NCBI RefSeq assembly: GCF_030056705.1
Contig: NZ_JASHIC010000014.1
Location: 124,001-188,000, forward strand
Direction of reading: 5' to 3'
Origin: Flectobacillus longus
Lineage (GTDB): Bacteria; Bacteroidota; Bacteroidia; Cytophagales; Spirosomataceae
DNA: 64,000 bases
Part shown: piece after piece, positions 26,713-35,317 of the stretch
Numbering within the stretch: the first letter of the stretch is position 1
How the letters are laid out: every line of letters begins with the position of its first letter
Position numbers and translations under genes: made by a program
Notes under the pieces: generated by a model
The model's database searches: none
The model's input: only the letters and a program-made list of their open reading frames with translations
Told to the model about the DNA's origin: nothing

Positions 26713-29700
26713 TTATTTAATTTTTATAAAACTATAAATTGAACTTGATGTATTTGAAACTTTATTTAGGAAATCAGAAATATCTATAATTTGAAAAAGT
26801 TGCTGACATTTGGCTAACCCAATCCCTCCATTGATAGGTTCTCTGAATATTTCAATTGCTTTATTCTGAAACAAAGTTTGAAACTTCAATTTTGCCGTTT
26901 GTAGTTTGTCTGAACCCGAAAGCTTCTTACCATCTAACCAATACTCCAACTTACTCAAATCTGGTGCTACTTGCAAATAAGCTAAGAATTGTTGGTAAGA
27001 GTTGCTTGTGCCTGCTACAAAATCAGCAAAGGTATCGGCATTATCGTCCCAACTTTTACATTCTACATTTGTGCCACTGTGTTTTTGAATATCCATTTTA
27101 CGTTTGCCTACACCTGTGGATACCTCGAAGCCACTCACTTGGCTTTCAAACTCTACTGGGTTTTCGTGCAAAACTCTCAGCATAAACGCCGTTGCTTCTA
27201 CTTGGTTTACACCACCATTCTTTATTCCTTGGCTTCCTATTACAGTATTCCAACCACTTATACCTTGGTAGTTTTCGACAAAATACTCAACATCTTTTAA
27301 ATAAACATCCATCTTGTTTAGATAGGATGCTCCGCCACTTCCACAAGTATTACAAGGGGTACGTTCATTTTTTTGTATAATTTCTACTAATCCCGCTCTA
27401 TTTCCCAAAGCTGTAAGTACAGCATTATCTTGATACATACTATTTACTTGGAAAAGGACAGCCCAGTCTTTTCTGACATTCTCATTGCAATTGGTAACAC
27501 CAGCACAACGTCCATCATAAACAATCTTCCACGCATCTATCAAATTTACGGTTAAGTTGCTGACATTATTGGCTAAACAACCACCTGATGAACATACTGA
27601 GGTATTGGTAATATCCCCCAAAAACGCTTTAATTTCACTGTCTTGTAACATTAATAATTTAGTAACAACAGACTCTAATTGTTTTGCGTCTGAAATGTTA
27701 CTACATAATTTGTCTTCAACAGCACTTCGGTTTGCTCCGCGAGTTGCCAACTGCTCCAGCTTTCTACATAAACTTATACTTGGTTTTCGAGCCAAGCAAA
27801 TAGTACACTCAGGTTCGTCGATGCCATCGTCGGTAATTTTTACAATTTCGTCTACCAACTTGCCCGTCATGCCTACCAATGCTATGGGTTTAAAGATAGT
27901 ACCATCGCCTGTGGGTTTGGGTAGCATCTTGCCGAAAAGACGTTTGGTTTTACCTGCATCCTCTATTTCTTTAACAACCATTGCACCGTCTTCTAATAGG
28001 TCATCACCTACTTTTATGCCTATTTCGCCTAGTTCTTCGAGTTTGGGAGCAGCTTTAAATAGCAATCGTTCTGTTTCAAGCAATGCTCTAGACCCTGATA
28101 CCCTAAAACCTAGGTGTATCGATTGATTTAAGCCTTGATAAATTACTGCTCCTGCTATTTCGACTCCGTCTAATAGTAGTGGAAGCCTTCTAGTGGCTAC
28201 ATTATTGGCAACAGTTTGGGCAACTTTACCCAATCCTACTGCGATTTGTTTGGTCTTGTCAAATAGCCTCGATAGCTTCTTAACCGACCCCATGGATTGG
28301 ATTACCTTGTCCATCAAACTTGTTGCCCTTACGCCTGCGTTGATTTCGCCTGCGCCTATAAATAAAGAGCCTACATTAAAAATGAGTTTGCCCATCTGAT
28401 AAGACCTACAGTTTACATTTAGGTTGGGCTCTAATGCGACTATTTGGGTAAGCCAATCATTAAATTCGGTACCTAAGGTGCTACCCAATTGGCTTCCTAG
28501 GCCTGTCCAGCCTACTTTGTTTTTCAAGTCACCTATTTGCTTCATTGCGCTGATAGTCTGACTTCGAGTAGCTGAACAATCATCGGTAATTAAAAGTGGG
28601 TTTGCCCAACAAGTAGAAAATTCAATTACATCATACAGCCCTTTGACCATTTCGGCTGCACCATCGATAGCACCTGCTACTAGACCTGCTTCATTTAAGA
28701 CAATATTGGTTGCGTCGCTGTTATCCCAAAGGCATCTTGGTAAAATCCCTGGCGAGACATTACAAGCGCTATTGTCATTTGGGGCTGAATTCCAACAGCT
28801 TTTGATGATATCCCACAACTGGCTGATGTGGCTCAAGCGCAAATCGGTAGAAGTTTCAATTCCTGAAGGCATGGTTGCCTTATAATCCTCGAGTAATTTC
28901 TTTATTCTTTGGAGGTCTGCTACGGTGAGTTTGTTGACACCTTTTTGTTTGATAGGTGTTTGGAGTAGTTCTCTGTAGACGCTGAATGACAGCAACTCTT
29001 CAACCAAATCATCGATTTGATTGACTAAATCCTTGTTGGCATCTGCCAGACTAGCATTCAAACGAATGTCTTCATAAAACTTATTGCCTGTATGCGATTG
29101 AGTATAGTATTTGGGGTCTAAGATACCATCATTACAAGCGGGGGTACTCTTCAATGATTTGATGTTGTAGCCGATAGTGTTTGTACAACTAGGAGGATTA
29201 TCTAAATACGCCTTCTTATAAAAAATGGCAAAACCTTTCTGCACATATTTGTCGCCTTCTTTTTCAACATGATACATGGGTACATATTCCTCAACTACGC
29301 CATTTATCTCAACTCTAATGACATTTTGTGTGGATTTTTCAACCAATTTAGCCCCATTGGTAAAGTAAAATTTCTTTGCATCGTTGGTTATATAGACATT
29401 CTTTTCTGGGTCATCATAGATGGTCATGACGTAATATCCTGTATTATCACCCAAGTCTAGCTTATTATTTTTGATTTTCTCAATTTCATTGAATCCATTA
29501 GTCATAAGCTCAGCCATTGGCGCAGCATCCTCTATATGACAAGGTGCTAATAAACTTACTAACGAAATACTCGTGCCTAACAAACCCTTTTGAGCAGATG
29601 CATATAAGGCAGGTAACTCATTGGACTTTCGCTTGATTGGCGAATAGCCAACTTTATCACAATCCAACAAGTCTTGGAGTTTTTTGCTGTTGGCTAATAA

Positions 29701-31155
29701 GTCTTTTTTTAACTGGAGGATATAGGTGTTTTTGGTATCCTTACCAAACTCCTTGTTGAGGTCGTCCTCCCAAGCAGCTATGCCTTTTTTTACAGCCTTA
29801 CAGATACTCTTAAAGTTTTTAAGTTCCTCTTCTGTTGGTGTTTGCTTCTGACTTATTTTATCAATCAACTCTTGGGCCTTCGCCTTCATGGCTTCAATTG
29901 CCTGTCCAAAAGTACCTGAATAACTCCCGGGGCTGTTGAGCGAGTTGTAAAGTGCTTGGTATTGTGTATTAAGGTCACCGACTATGAGGTTGGGATTGGA
30001 ACCTGCAACTATTACCTCGCCAGAGGTCAGACAGCCATAAGCATTTCCCATATAGTCTTTTCCTTCTCCTTCTTTGAGGGTAATGCCACTCCAAACTACA
30101 GGGATACGTTGCCCAAAAAGAGGCATATACAACAAGCCTTCCCCAGAGGTTTGGTTGACTACTTTGGTTATACGAACATCATAACCATTGACATAAAATG
30201 TACCATTAGGCTTACTGGTAAAATCTTTTGTTCCCTGATAATCAGAAACATCGTCTGGTTGGCAAGCGAATACGGCAGTTTGATTTACTTTCCCACATCG
30301 AATTTCGGATTTTGGTTCAGCGTTCAAGGTATTGACCAAATTATCGTAGACAGTAGGGTCAACATCAGCGCCATTCACGGGAATATCCGCAGGGTTGATG
30401 GCTTCTTCCCGTGTATAAACAACAACAGGAGCTGCAGGAGTGAGCATTGGGGTAGTATTTTCAGGATATTTGCTTGACTTCCAATCGCTATATTCGCCTC
30501 CATAGCACTGGCTTTGAATTTCTACGTCATATACCTGATTCTTTTGAAAGGCTAATCGATGATAATTCCCTAAAGTAATATAGTGACTATACTCATTGGT
30601 GCCTTGTATGCGCCACCGTAGGTCGTAGTTTTGAGCTTGATTGATTTTGTCCCAATAGATTTCGGTGTAGCCAGAACCTATACTTTTGAAGTTGAGTGCG
30701 GGTGCTTGACATTTGAGTCCGTATCTAAACTCCCATACTTCACTTTTTCCATTGTTTTCGTAGACATTGTTACCAAAAGGGTCTACTACCTGCACCTGCC
30801 AAGCATAGTGTTTACCTACTTGCAAAAGAGGTTTGGTGGGATCATACGCTAACATTGGTACCGATACACTACTGGTGTAAATAGGTGTTTTACCTTCGGC
30901 TACATCGTAAGGGTTTTCGTCTTCGCCCAATTCCCAGAGGCTAAAATTATAGGTCAAACCTCCAGCACCCGACAAGGATGTTCCTCGGGGAGTCCATGCA
31001 AAACTAAAATTCTGTCCATAACGAGCATCTATTTCCGATTCGTTACTAGGAAGGTTTAGCAAAGGAGCTTGCCCATTATTGACAGTAAAGGCTATTGAAA
31101 TCTTGTCAGATACCTGTCGGTGATTTCTAGAAGCATCTAACTCAAAGAAAGTCAA
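26713..31155 (-). CDS. Large polymorphic-toxin-like surface protein with putative nuclease tip (main part)
   Basis: 1480 residues from a TTG at 31155, but the frame is open back to 31323, where it meets a TAA that separates it from the signal-peptide fragment at 31324-31578. Residues ~1-120 are a beta-rich segment and ~120-250 contain fibronectin-III-like modules (KHYAWQVQVVDPFG, PALNFKSIGSGYTEIYWDKI). The middle is long, Lys/Asp-rich and unrecognised. Around 990-1020 is a hydrophobic helix region before the tip. The 25-residue block 1113-1137 (ECTICLARKPSISLCRK) is shared with the orphan cassette. In the tip, D1355 and E1365-x-K1367 in VECKSW match a PD-(D/E)xK-type nuclease core. Function is inferred from architecture and neighbours. 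Confidence 0.7.
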   Translation of the reverse strand: MTFFELDASRNHRQVSDKISIAFTVNNGQAPLLNLPSNESEIDARYGQNFSFAWTPRGTSLSGAGGLTYNFSLWELGEDENPYDVAEGKTPIYTSSVSVPMLAYDPTKPLLQVGKHYAWQVQVVDPFGNNVYENNGKSEVWEFRYGLKCQAPALNFKSIGSGYTEIYWDKINQAQNYDLRWRIQGTNEYSHYITLGNYHRLAFQKNQVYDVEIQSQCYGGEYSDWKSSKYPENTTPMLTPAAPVVVYTREEAINPADIPVNGADVDPTVYDNLVNTLNAEPKSEIRCGKVNQTAVFACQPDDVSDYQGTKDFTSKPNGTFYVNGYDVRITKVVNQTSGEGLLYMPLFGQRIPVVWSGITLKEGEGKDYMGNAYGCLTSGEVIVAGSNPNLIVGDLNTQYQALYNSLNSPGSYSGTFGQAIEAMKAKAQELIDKISQKQTPTEEELKNFKSICKAVKKGIAAWEDDLNKEFGKDTKNTYILQLKKDLLANSKKLQDLLDCDKVGYSPIKRKSNELPALYASAQKGLLGTSISLVSLLAPCHIEDAAPMAELMTNGFNEIEKIKNNKLDLGDNTGYYVMTIYDDPEKNVYITNDAKKFYFTNGAKLVEKSTQNVIRVEINGVVEEYVPMYHVEKEGDKYVQKGFAIFYKKAYLDNPPSCTNTIGYNIKSLKSTPACNDGILDPKYYTQSHTGNKFYEDIRLNASLADANKDLVNQIDDLVEELLSFSVYRELLQTPIKQKGVNKLTVADLQRIKKLLEDYKATMPSGIETSTDLRLSHISQLWDIIKSCWNSAPNDNSACNVSPGILPRCLWDNSDATNIVLNEAGLVAGAIDGAAEMVKGLYDVIEFSTCWANPLLITDDCSATRSQTISAMKQIGDLKNKVGWTGLGSQLGSTLGTEFNDWLTQIVALEPNLNVNCRSYQMGKLIFNVGSLFIGAGEINAGVRATSLMDKVIQSMGSVKKLSRLFDKTKQIAVGLGKVAQTVANNVATRRLPLLLDGVEIAGAVIYQGLNQSIHLGFRVSGSRALLETERLLFKAAPKLEELGEIGIKVGDDLLEDGAMVVKEIEDAGKTKRLFGKMLPKPTGDGTIFKPIALVGMTGKLVDEIVKITDDGIDEPECTICLARKPSISLCRKLEQLATRGANRSAVEDKLCSNISDAKQLESVVTKLLMLQDSEIKAFLGDITNTSVCSSGGCLANNVSNLTVNLIDAWKIVYDGRCAGVTNCNENVRKDWAVLFQVNSMYQDNAVLTALGNRAGLVEIIQKNERTPCNTCGSGGASYLNKMDVYLKDVEYFVENYQGISGWNTVIGSQGIKNGGVNQVEATAFMLRVLHENPVEFESQVSGFEVSTGVGKRKMDIQKHSGTNVECKSWDDNADTFADFVAGTSNSYQQFLAYLQVAPDLSKLEYWLDGKKLSGSDKLQTAKLKFQTLFQNKAIEIFREPINGGIGLAKCQQLFQIIDISDFLNKVSNTSSSIYSFIKIK

Positions 31156-31323
31156 CTCAATCGTCCAAAAGCCATTGGGTAATACTCCTCCTTGGGTAAA
31201 GAGACTTTCGGAAACTCCAGAGGCGTCTAAATTCTGATAGTTGAAGTTCTCAGCGAAATCTATTCCTGAGAGTTGCAGAGGAGATCCAAAGTTGACTTTT
31301 ATGCCTTTAGTGGCTACAAAACT

Positions 31324-31578
31324 TTAGGGGTTAACTATTTCAATACCCACACGGGACAAACGTATCCGAGCAAATATTTCACCGGGTGTACTACCCATAT
31401 CCTTGGCTACTAGAGTAAGATTGAGTGCTTGGGTATTGTAAAGACTCGACCAAGTGAGAGACGAGGGTGTCATAAAAGCACCATAGCCTGAAATAGAGTA
31501 ATTCTGTGCGTAGGCGTTAGGTAATGAGAGATTGAGGTATAAAACCAGAAATAAGAATAAGTGGTAGATTTTCTTCAT
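31324..31578 (-). pseudogene. N-terminal fragment of the toxin-like surface protein
   Basis: 84 residues: signal peptide MKKIYHLFLFLVLYLNLSLP...NAYAQ, then the exported segment NYSISGYGAFMTPSSLTWSSLYNTQALNLTLVAKD and RIRLSRVGIEIVNP, followed by TAA at 31326-31324. The next codons in the same frame read SFVATKGIKVNFGSPLQLSG and continue unbroken into the 1480-residue frame. Bacteroidota proteins of this type run through this point, so one stop codon splits what was a gene of 26713-31578 (about 1621 codons). Without readthrough or reversion the tip-bearing part would have no export signal. Confidence 0.8.
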
Positions 31579-31790
31579 GGAGAACTGTTAGATTAGTTTT
31601 TTGTTGAGACTAACTTAGCTCCATAAAGTATCAGGGTTTTTATTTGTTTAGTTTGACTTAAACTTGATTATCTTATTGGTTTTAGAGTTGCAGAAATATT
31701 TCCGAAAAATTTCTAATAGAAATGAGCCTCAAACAAAACCATTAAAGTTCTATTTGAAGCTCATTTTTGTATCATTCAAAAAATCTTTAT

Positions 31791-32570
31791 CTACTCCTGC
31801 TGACCAGCCTCCGAAATGAGTTGATCAGATAGTTCTTTTCCTAAATATCCATCAATCAAATTATGGGCTAGGTAAATTAATGGGGTCATGACAATGGCCG
31901 AGAAGAATTTGTATAGATAATTGTTCAGGGAAGTAGAAATCCATTGGTCTATTGTCCAGTTACCGAATACGACGAATGCAATACCAATTACAACAAAGCT
32001 ATCGATTAGTTGCGATACCAAGGTAGAACCCGTAGCTCGAAGCCAAATCTTCTCCCCCTTCGTTACTTTTCTAATTGAATGGAACACATACGCATCGAGA
32101 ATTTGGCTAATCAAAAATGCACTTAATGAACCTGTGATAATACCCAATCCCTGACGGAAGATTTTGGCGAAAGCTTCATTAATATTGAAATTATGGTCGC
32201 CTTTGTTTACATCTAACCAAAAGTCTGCTGGTACTAGTAGGGTTGCACCGTAAATAATCAAGAAACTATAAGCGATAAAACCAGCCGTCAAATAAGAAAT
32301 ACGTTTTACGCCTTTTTTACCAAAATATTCATTGATAATATCGGAAGTAATAAAAACAAATGGCCAGTTGAGCGCTCCAGCGGTTTGATTTAAGTCCCAA
32401 ATACCAAAAAAGGTATTGAGGTGAAGTGGTTCAAAACCCAAAGTTTTTTCTACTGAAAAAATCTTGGCACCAACAATTTCGGCTACAATGGCATTGGTAA
32501 GGAATATTCCAAAAAGAAAGATATACAGTTTAGTACGTTTCGAGTCCAAGGTCGAAGTTTCGATGTGCAT
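31791..32570 (-). CDS. Queuosine precursor transporter (YhhQ/COG1738 family)
   Basis: Integral membrane protein of 259 residues with about six hydrophobic helices, the family that imports preQ0/preQ1 for queuosine tRNA modification. Seen: IFLFGIFLTNAIVAEIVGAKIF at the start, the diagnostic ALNWPFVFITSDIINEYFGKKGVKRISYL (D-I-x-NE-x-[YF]G), GSLSAFLISQILDAYVFHSIRK and RATGSTLVSQLIDSFVVIGIAFV. It is longer than the E. coli protein by an insertion around PADFWLDVNKGDHNFN that is usual in Bacteroidota. Monocistronic. A queuosine-salvage gene is not present nearby. Confidence 0.9.
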   Translation of the reverse strand: MHIETSTLDSKRTKLYIFLFGIFLTNAIVAEIVGAKIFSVEKTLGFEPLHLNTFFGIWDLNQTAGALNWPFVFITSDIINEYFGKKGVKRISYLTAGFIAYSFLIIYGATLLVPADFWLDVNKGDHNFNINEAFAKIFRQGLGIITGSLSAFLISQILDAYVFHSIRKVTKGEKIWLRATGSTLVSQLIDSFVVIGIAFVVFGNWTIDQWISTSLNNYLYKFFSAIVMTPLIYLAHNLIDGYLGKELSDQLISEAGQQE

Positions 32571-33367
32571 AAGTAAGTGCGCTTAATGATAAAGCTATTT
32601 ATTAGTTGAATTGTTGGTTTTAGGGTAAAATCACCACTATTGAGATAGATTTTAATTCTAAAATACGAACAAAGCCGTAAAAGTTCAAACAGAATGGTTC
32701 GAAAGCTAATGGTTTAACTCAAAAATAGATAGAAGTGTTTGTTTGAACGTTTTGATTAGTAGGATAGATATAAAAAAAGTTTTTAAACTTTTGAAAGAGC
32801 GAGTTCAAGACAACGACTTGAACTATTTATTTTAGAGTCCTTTTTAGGGCGTATTAGTTTTTAAAGCTTATTTTGAGTGCAATTATTATACTTCCTGTTA
32901 CGGCAAATCTGTGGAGTAAATTAGTCTACAATGTCTATTAAGAAAATCCTGATTGTTTTAAACAGCTATTATTTAAAATAAAAAAGGTAAGTTAGTAGGC
33001 AAAATTAAAATAAATTTTACCCGCTTTAAGCTCTAGGCTTTATGCTATAGGCTATAAGTTGAAAAGTATTTCTCATGTAGTAATAGAAACTTTTTTGCCT
33101 AATGCCTAAGACTTACAGCCTAAAGCGTATTAATGCAATTTTATTTTGCATTAATACTTAAGTAATCGTGCAGAATAAGATTTAGGTTATGTGTTTAGGC
33201 ACTAGGCAACAGGCACAAGGCAAAGAGTGTTAAAATGTTTTTTAATAACCACAGCCATGCTTTTTTCCAAAGCCTACCGCCGAAAGCCGTCACCTGAAAG
33301 CACAAAGCCCAATCTTAAATTTTATTTTGCCTACTAACTTAAGATGAAAAAATACATAGTAGTTTGT
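32571..33367. other. Gene-free region holding a MITE-like element
   Basis: About 800 nt between the transporter and an unknown membrane-protein gene. The left part (32571-32988) is AT-rich with no feature recognised. The right part is filled by the MITE-like element at 32989-33340, reported separately. Confidence 0.6.
32989..33340. mobile_element. MITE-like element with terminal inverted repeats
   Basis: 352 bp bounded by AAGTTAGTAGGCAAAAT (32989-33005) and its exact reverse complement (33324-33340). It encodes no protein. The interior is built of imperfect hairpins of GGCTTTATGC / GCCTAAGAC type, and an interior palindromic segment near 33125-33155 (ATTAATGCAA...TTGCATTAAT) may mark the junction of two half-units. 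Related shorter copies lie at 54058-54216 and around 48600-48718, ending in AAGTTAGTGGGC. No obvious target-site duplication was seen. Confidence 0.7.
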
Positions 33368-34342
33368 TTAGTTACTAACTTTTATGTCTAAAGGCTTCTT
33401 AATGTGCCAGTTATCGAATATTTTCAATTTTCCATCCACTATTACTAACTCATAAACTTGATTGTCAATTCTATCATAAGAAACATCAACTATTTTTAGT
33501 TTTGTGTTGAACCAAATAAGTTTCCAACTTTCTTCGGTTTCAACTCTTATATAGTATCGAGATTTAAAAACCACATCTATATTGAGGATTTTTGCTTGCG
33601 AGGAATTTAATGTATCTATTAAAATTCGACCTCTTATTGGGTGCTTTTTGATGATATTCAAAATCCGTTCTCTTGCAATATGCTTAGCCCAGTATCTATC
33701 AATAAGGGTAGTTAATGAATCCGTTAGCTTTAGTTTTTTGTAGGAGTCGAACTCGATTTTATTTGCAGTAATGATGGTACTTTTAATCTGTTGGTCAGAT
33801 GGGGCTCCAGTTTTTAGATAGCATAATCCCATACAGAAGAGTAAAAAGAATACTATTCGGTATGGATAAAAAATACATTGCTTTATTAAAAAAGGTTGAA
33901 GTGCTAAAGTATTTTTATTCTGAAAATCATTAAAATCATTGTATCCTAAAAAAAGACAAATACGTAAAAGTGTAGCGTCTTTGACAGCATTACTCAATTT
34001 ATTCGGTTTCAGGTAATTGTTAAGAAGTGATGTCCCCGATATTCCATATTGTGTATTTTTGATTCCAATTTGAGGAATCTCTAGATTTAAAAACTTAAGT
34101 TTTTCGATTTTTTCCTCTACTTTTTCTTCGAAATATTCTGCTAATTTATTGGCAAATCGTAGCTTCACCATGTCATCTTCAAAATTAGAAACATATTCAG
34201 CTTCGTCTGTAATCTTTACGTATGTGTTATAATAAAATTCTTTTATTTCAAGAACAAACTGCTTTCTTAGCTCGTCCAAAAACTTTCTTTTACTGACTTT
34301 AATCGTGAAATTATTTAATGATTTTAACGTTAGTATTTTCAT
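33368..34342 (-). CDS. Unknown single-pass membrane protein
   Basis: 324 residues, not recognised. One transmembrane helix at about residues 160-177 (YRIVFFLLFCMGLCYL) splits it into an N-terminal cytoplasmic and a C-terminal exported part. The N-terminal part has a charged coiled-coil-like stretch (KLAEYFEEKVEEKIEKLK) and a segment NAVKDATLLRICLFLGYNDFNDFQ that resembles the helical 'LGYxxWxDF' module found in many Bacteroidota proteins. The C-terminal part is mixed alpha/beta with no motif. A 32-bp perfect palindrome lies 48 nt upstream. No operon partner. Confidence 0.55.
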   Translation of the reverse strand: MKILTLKSLNNFTIKVSKRKFLDELRKQFVLEIKEFYYNTYVKITDEAEYVSNFEDDMVKLRFANKLAEYFEEKVEEKIEKLKFLNLEIPQIGIKNTQYGISGTSLLNNYLKPNKLSNAVKDATLLRICLFLGYNDFNDFQNKNTLALQPFLIKQCIFYPYRIVFFLLFCMGLCYLKTGAPSDQQIKSTIITANKIEFDSYKKLKLTDSLTTLIDRYWAKHIARERILNIIKKHPIRGRILIDTLNSSQAKILNIDVVFKSRYYIRVETEESWKLIWFNTKLKIVDVSYDRIDNQVYELVIVDGKLKIFDNWHIKKPLDIKVSN

Positions 34343-34843
34343 TTTTTGTTGTAGGTTTTGAACTTTTCTAAGTTTATATATAATATATTGAATAATATAG
34401 ATTTATAAATCTATATTATTCATGCAATTAATATATTTTTTTGTTCTTCGCAAAGTAAATATTCTAAGCCTTCATGTTCTTGTGTACCTAAAAAACTCTT
34501 CTCAAAGATATTACACAAAATTTTTATTTAGCTCACAATTTTCAACAGATGTAATTTCAGAAAATAACAACATAAGTTTCTTTTAATAACATATACCAAG
34601 TATCAATTGACTCTTAATTTATTCGATTTTGCACACTAAAATATTGACTAGTTTTCATGCTACTATTATTAGTACAATTAAATAGCTATGATTTCATGGT
34701 AGCTAGTTTTAGCGAATAGATAGAACTCATTTGTTTAAGAAAAGGAGTTGTTTAATCGAGATATGGTTTAGTTCTTTTTATATACCAAATTATTTTGGCC
34801 TTTACAATTCTTATGGTCTAAGCTCAAACTATCAAAACTAACT
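34343..34843. other. Divergent intergenic region upstream of the LytTR gene
   Basis: Very AT-rich spacer between an unknown membrane-protein gene and the LytTR regulator. It contains the perfect palindrome at 34390-34421 and nothing else I can name. Confidence 0.5.
34390..34421. promoter_or_regulatory. 32-bp perfect palindrome
   Basis: GAATAATATAGATTTA followed directly by its exact reverse complement, with no loop. It lies 48 nt upstream of the minus-strand gene at 33368-34342, so an operator or cruciform is more likely than a terminator. Consists only of A/T apart from two G and two C. Confidence 0.5.
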
Positions 34844-35203
34844 ATGACTTTCCAGACTACTACTAAAAATTCATTGTATATCCGTAATAAAAATAAAGAA
34901 TCTATTGAGTATATGGATATTATATACATAGAGGGGGCAACTAACTATTCAATCATTCATCTTTTGAATGGACAAAAGGTTCTCTACGCAAGGACATTAA
35001 AATACCTTAGTAATAAAATAGCTCAGGGATGTTCTAAAAACCGATTTTTTCGAATACATCGCTCCTTTTATGTTAATCTTGAGCATCTCCATAAATATGC
35101 TCCTTGGACTCGTACAGTAGAGTTGTCAAATGGGCATAATCTTCAAGTAGCAAGGCGAAAAAAATCACTATTTGAGCAAAGAGTAGTTCTAGAAAATTGC
35201 TGA
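34844..35203 (+). CDS. Standalone LytTR DNA-binding regulator
   Basis: 119 residues consisting almost only of a LytTR domain. Seen: MDIIYIEGATNYSIIHLLNGQKVLYARTLKYL, the highly conserved FFRIHRSFYVNLEHL, and VELSNGHNLQVARRKK. There is no receiver domain, so it is not a classic LytR/AgrA response regulator; such short forms occur in Bacteroidota. It binds DNA in the cytoplasm. It is 114 nt upstream of the very large secreted protein gene on the same strand, so it may regulate it, but no tandem LytTR boxes could be identified. Confidence 0.9.
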   Translation: MTFQTTTKNSLYIRNKNKESIEYMDIIYIEGATNYSIIHLLNGQKVLYARTLKYLSNKIAQGCSKNRFFRIHRSFYVNLEHLHKYAPWTRTVELSNGHNLQVARRKKSLFEQRVVLENC

Positions 35204-35317
35204 TATAAAGCCTAATAATTAGAAAAAGTATGTCTATCAAGAGCTCAACTTGAGTTTATTGGTATTGCCAAATAATTAGAATTCAAAATATTTATTTTAT
35301 ACAAAAAGCAATTATTT

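Noticed and set aside
27557-28126. 189-residue plus-strand open frame inside the toxin-like gene
   Set aside because: It lies opposite the conserved toxin-tip block; residues have no domain and the minus-strand frame is clearly the gene.
32989-33340. CRISPR array
   Set aside because: There are inverted rather than regularly spaced direct repeats, and no cas genes.
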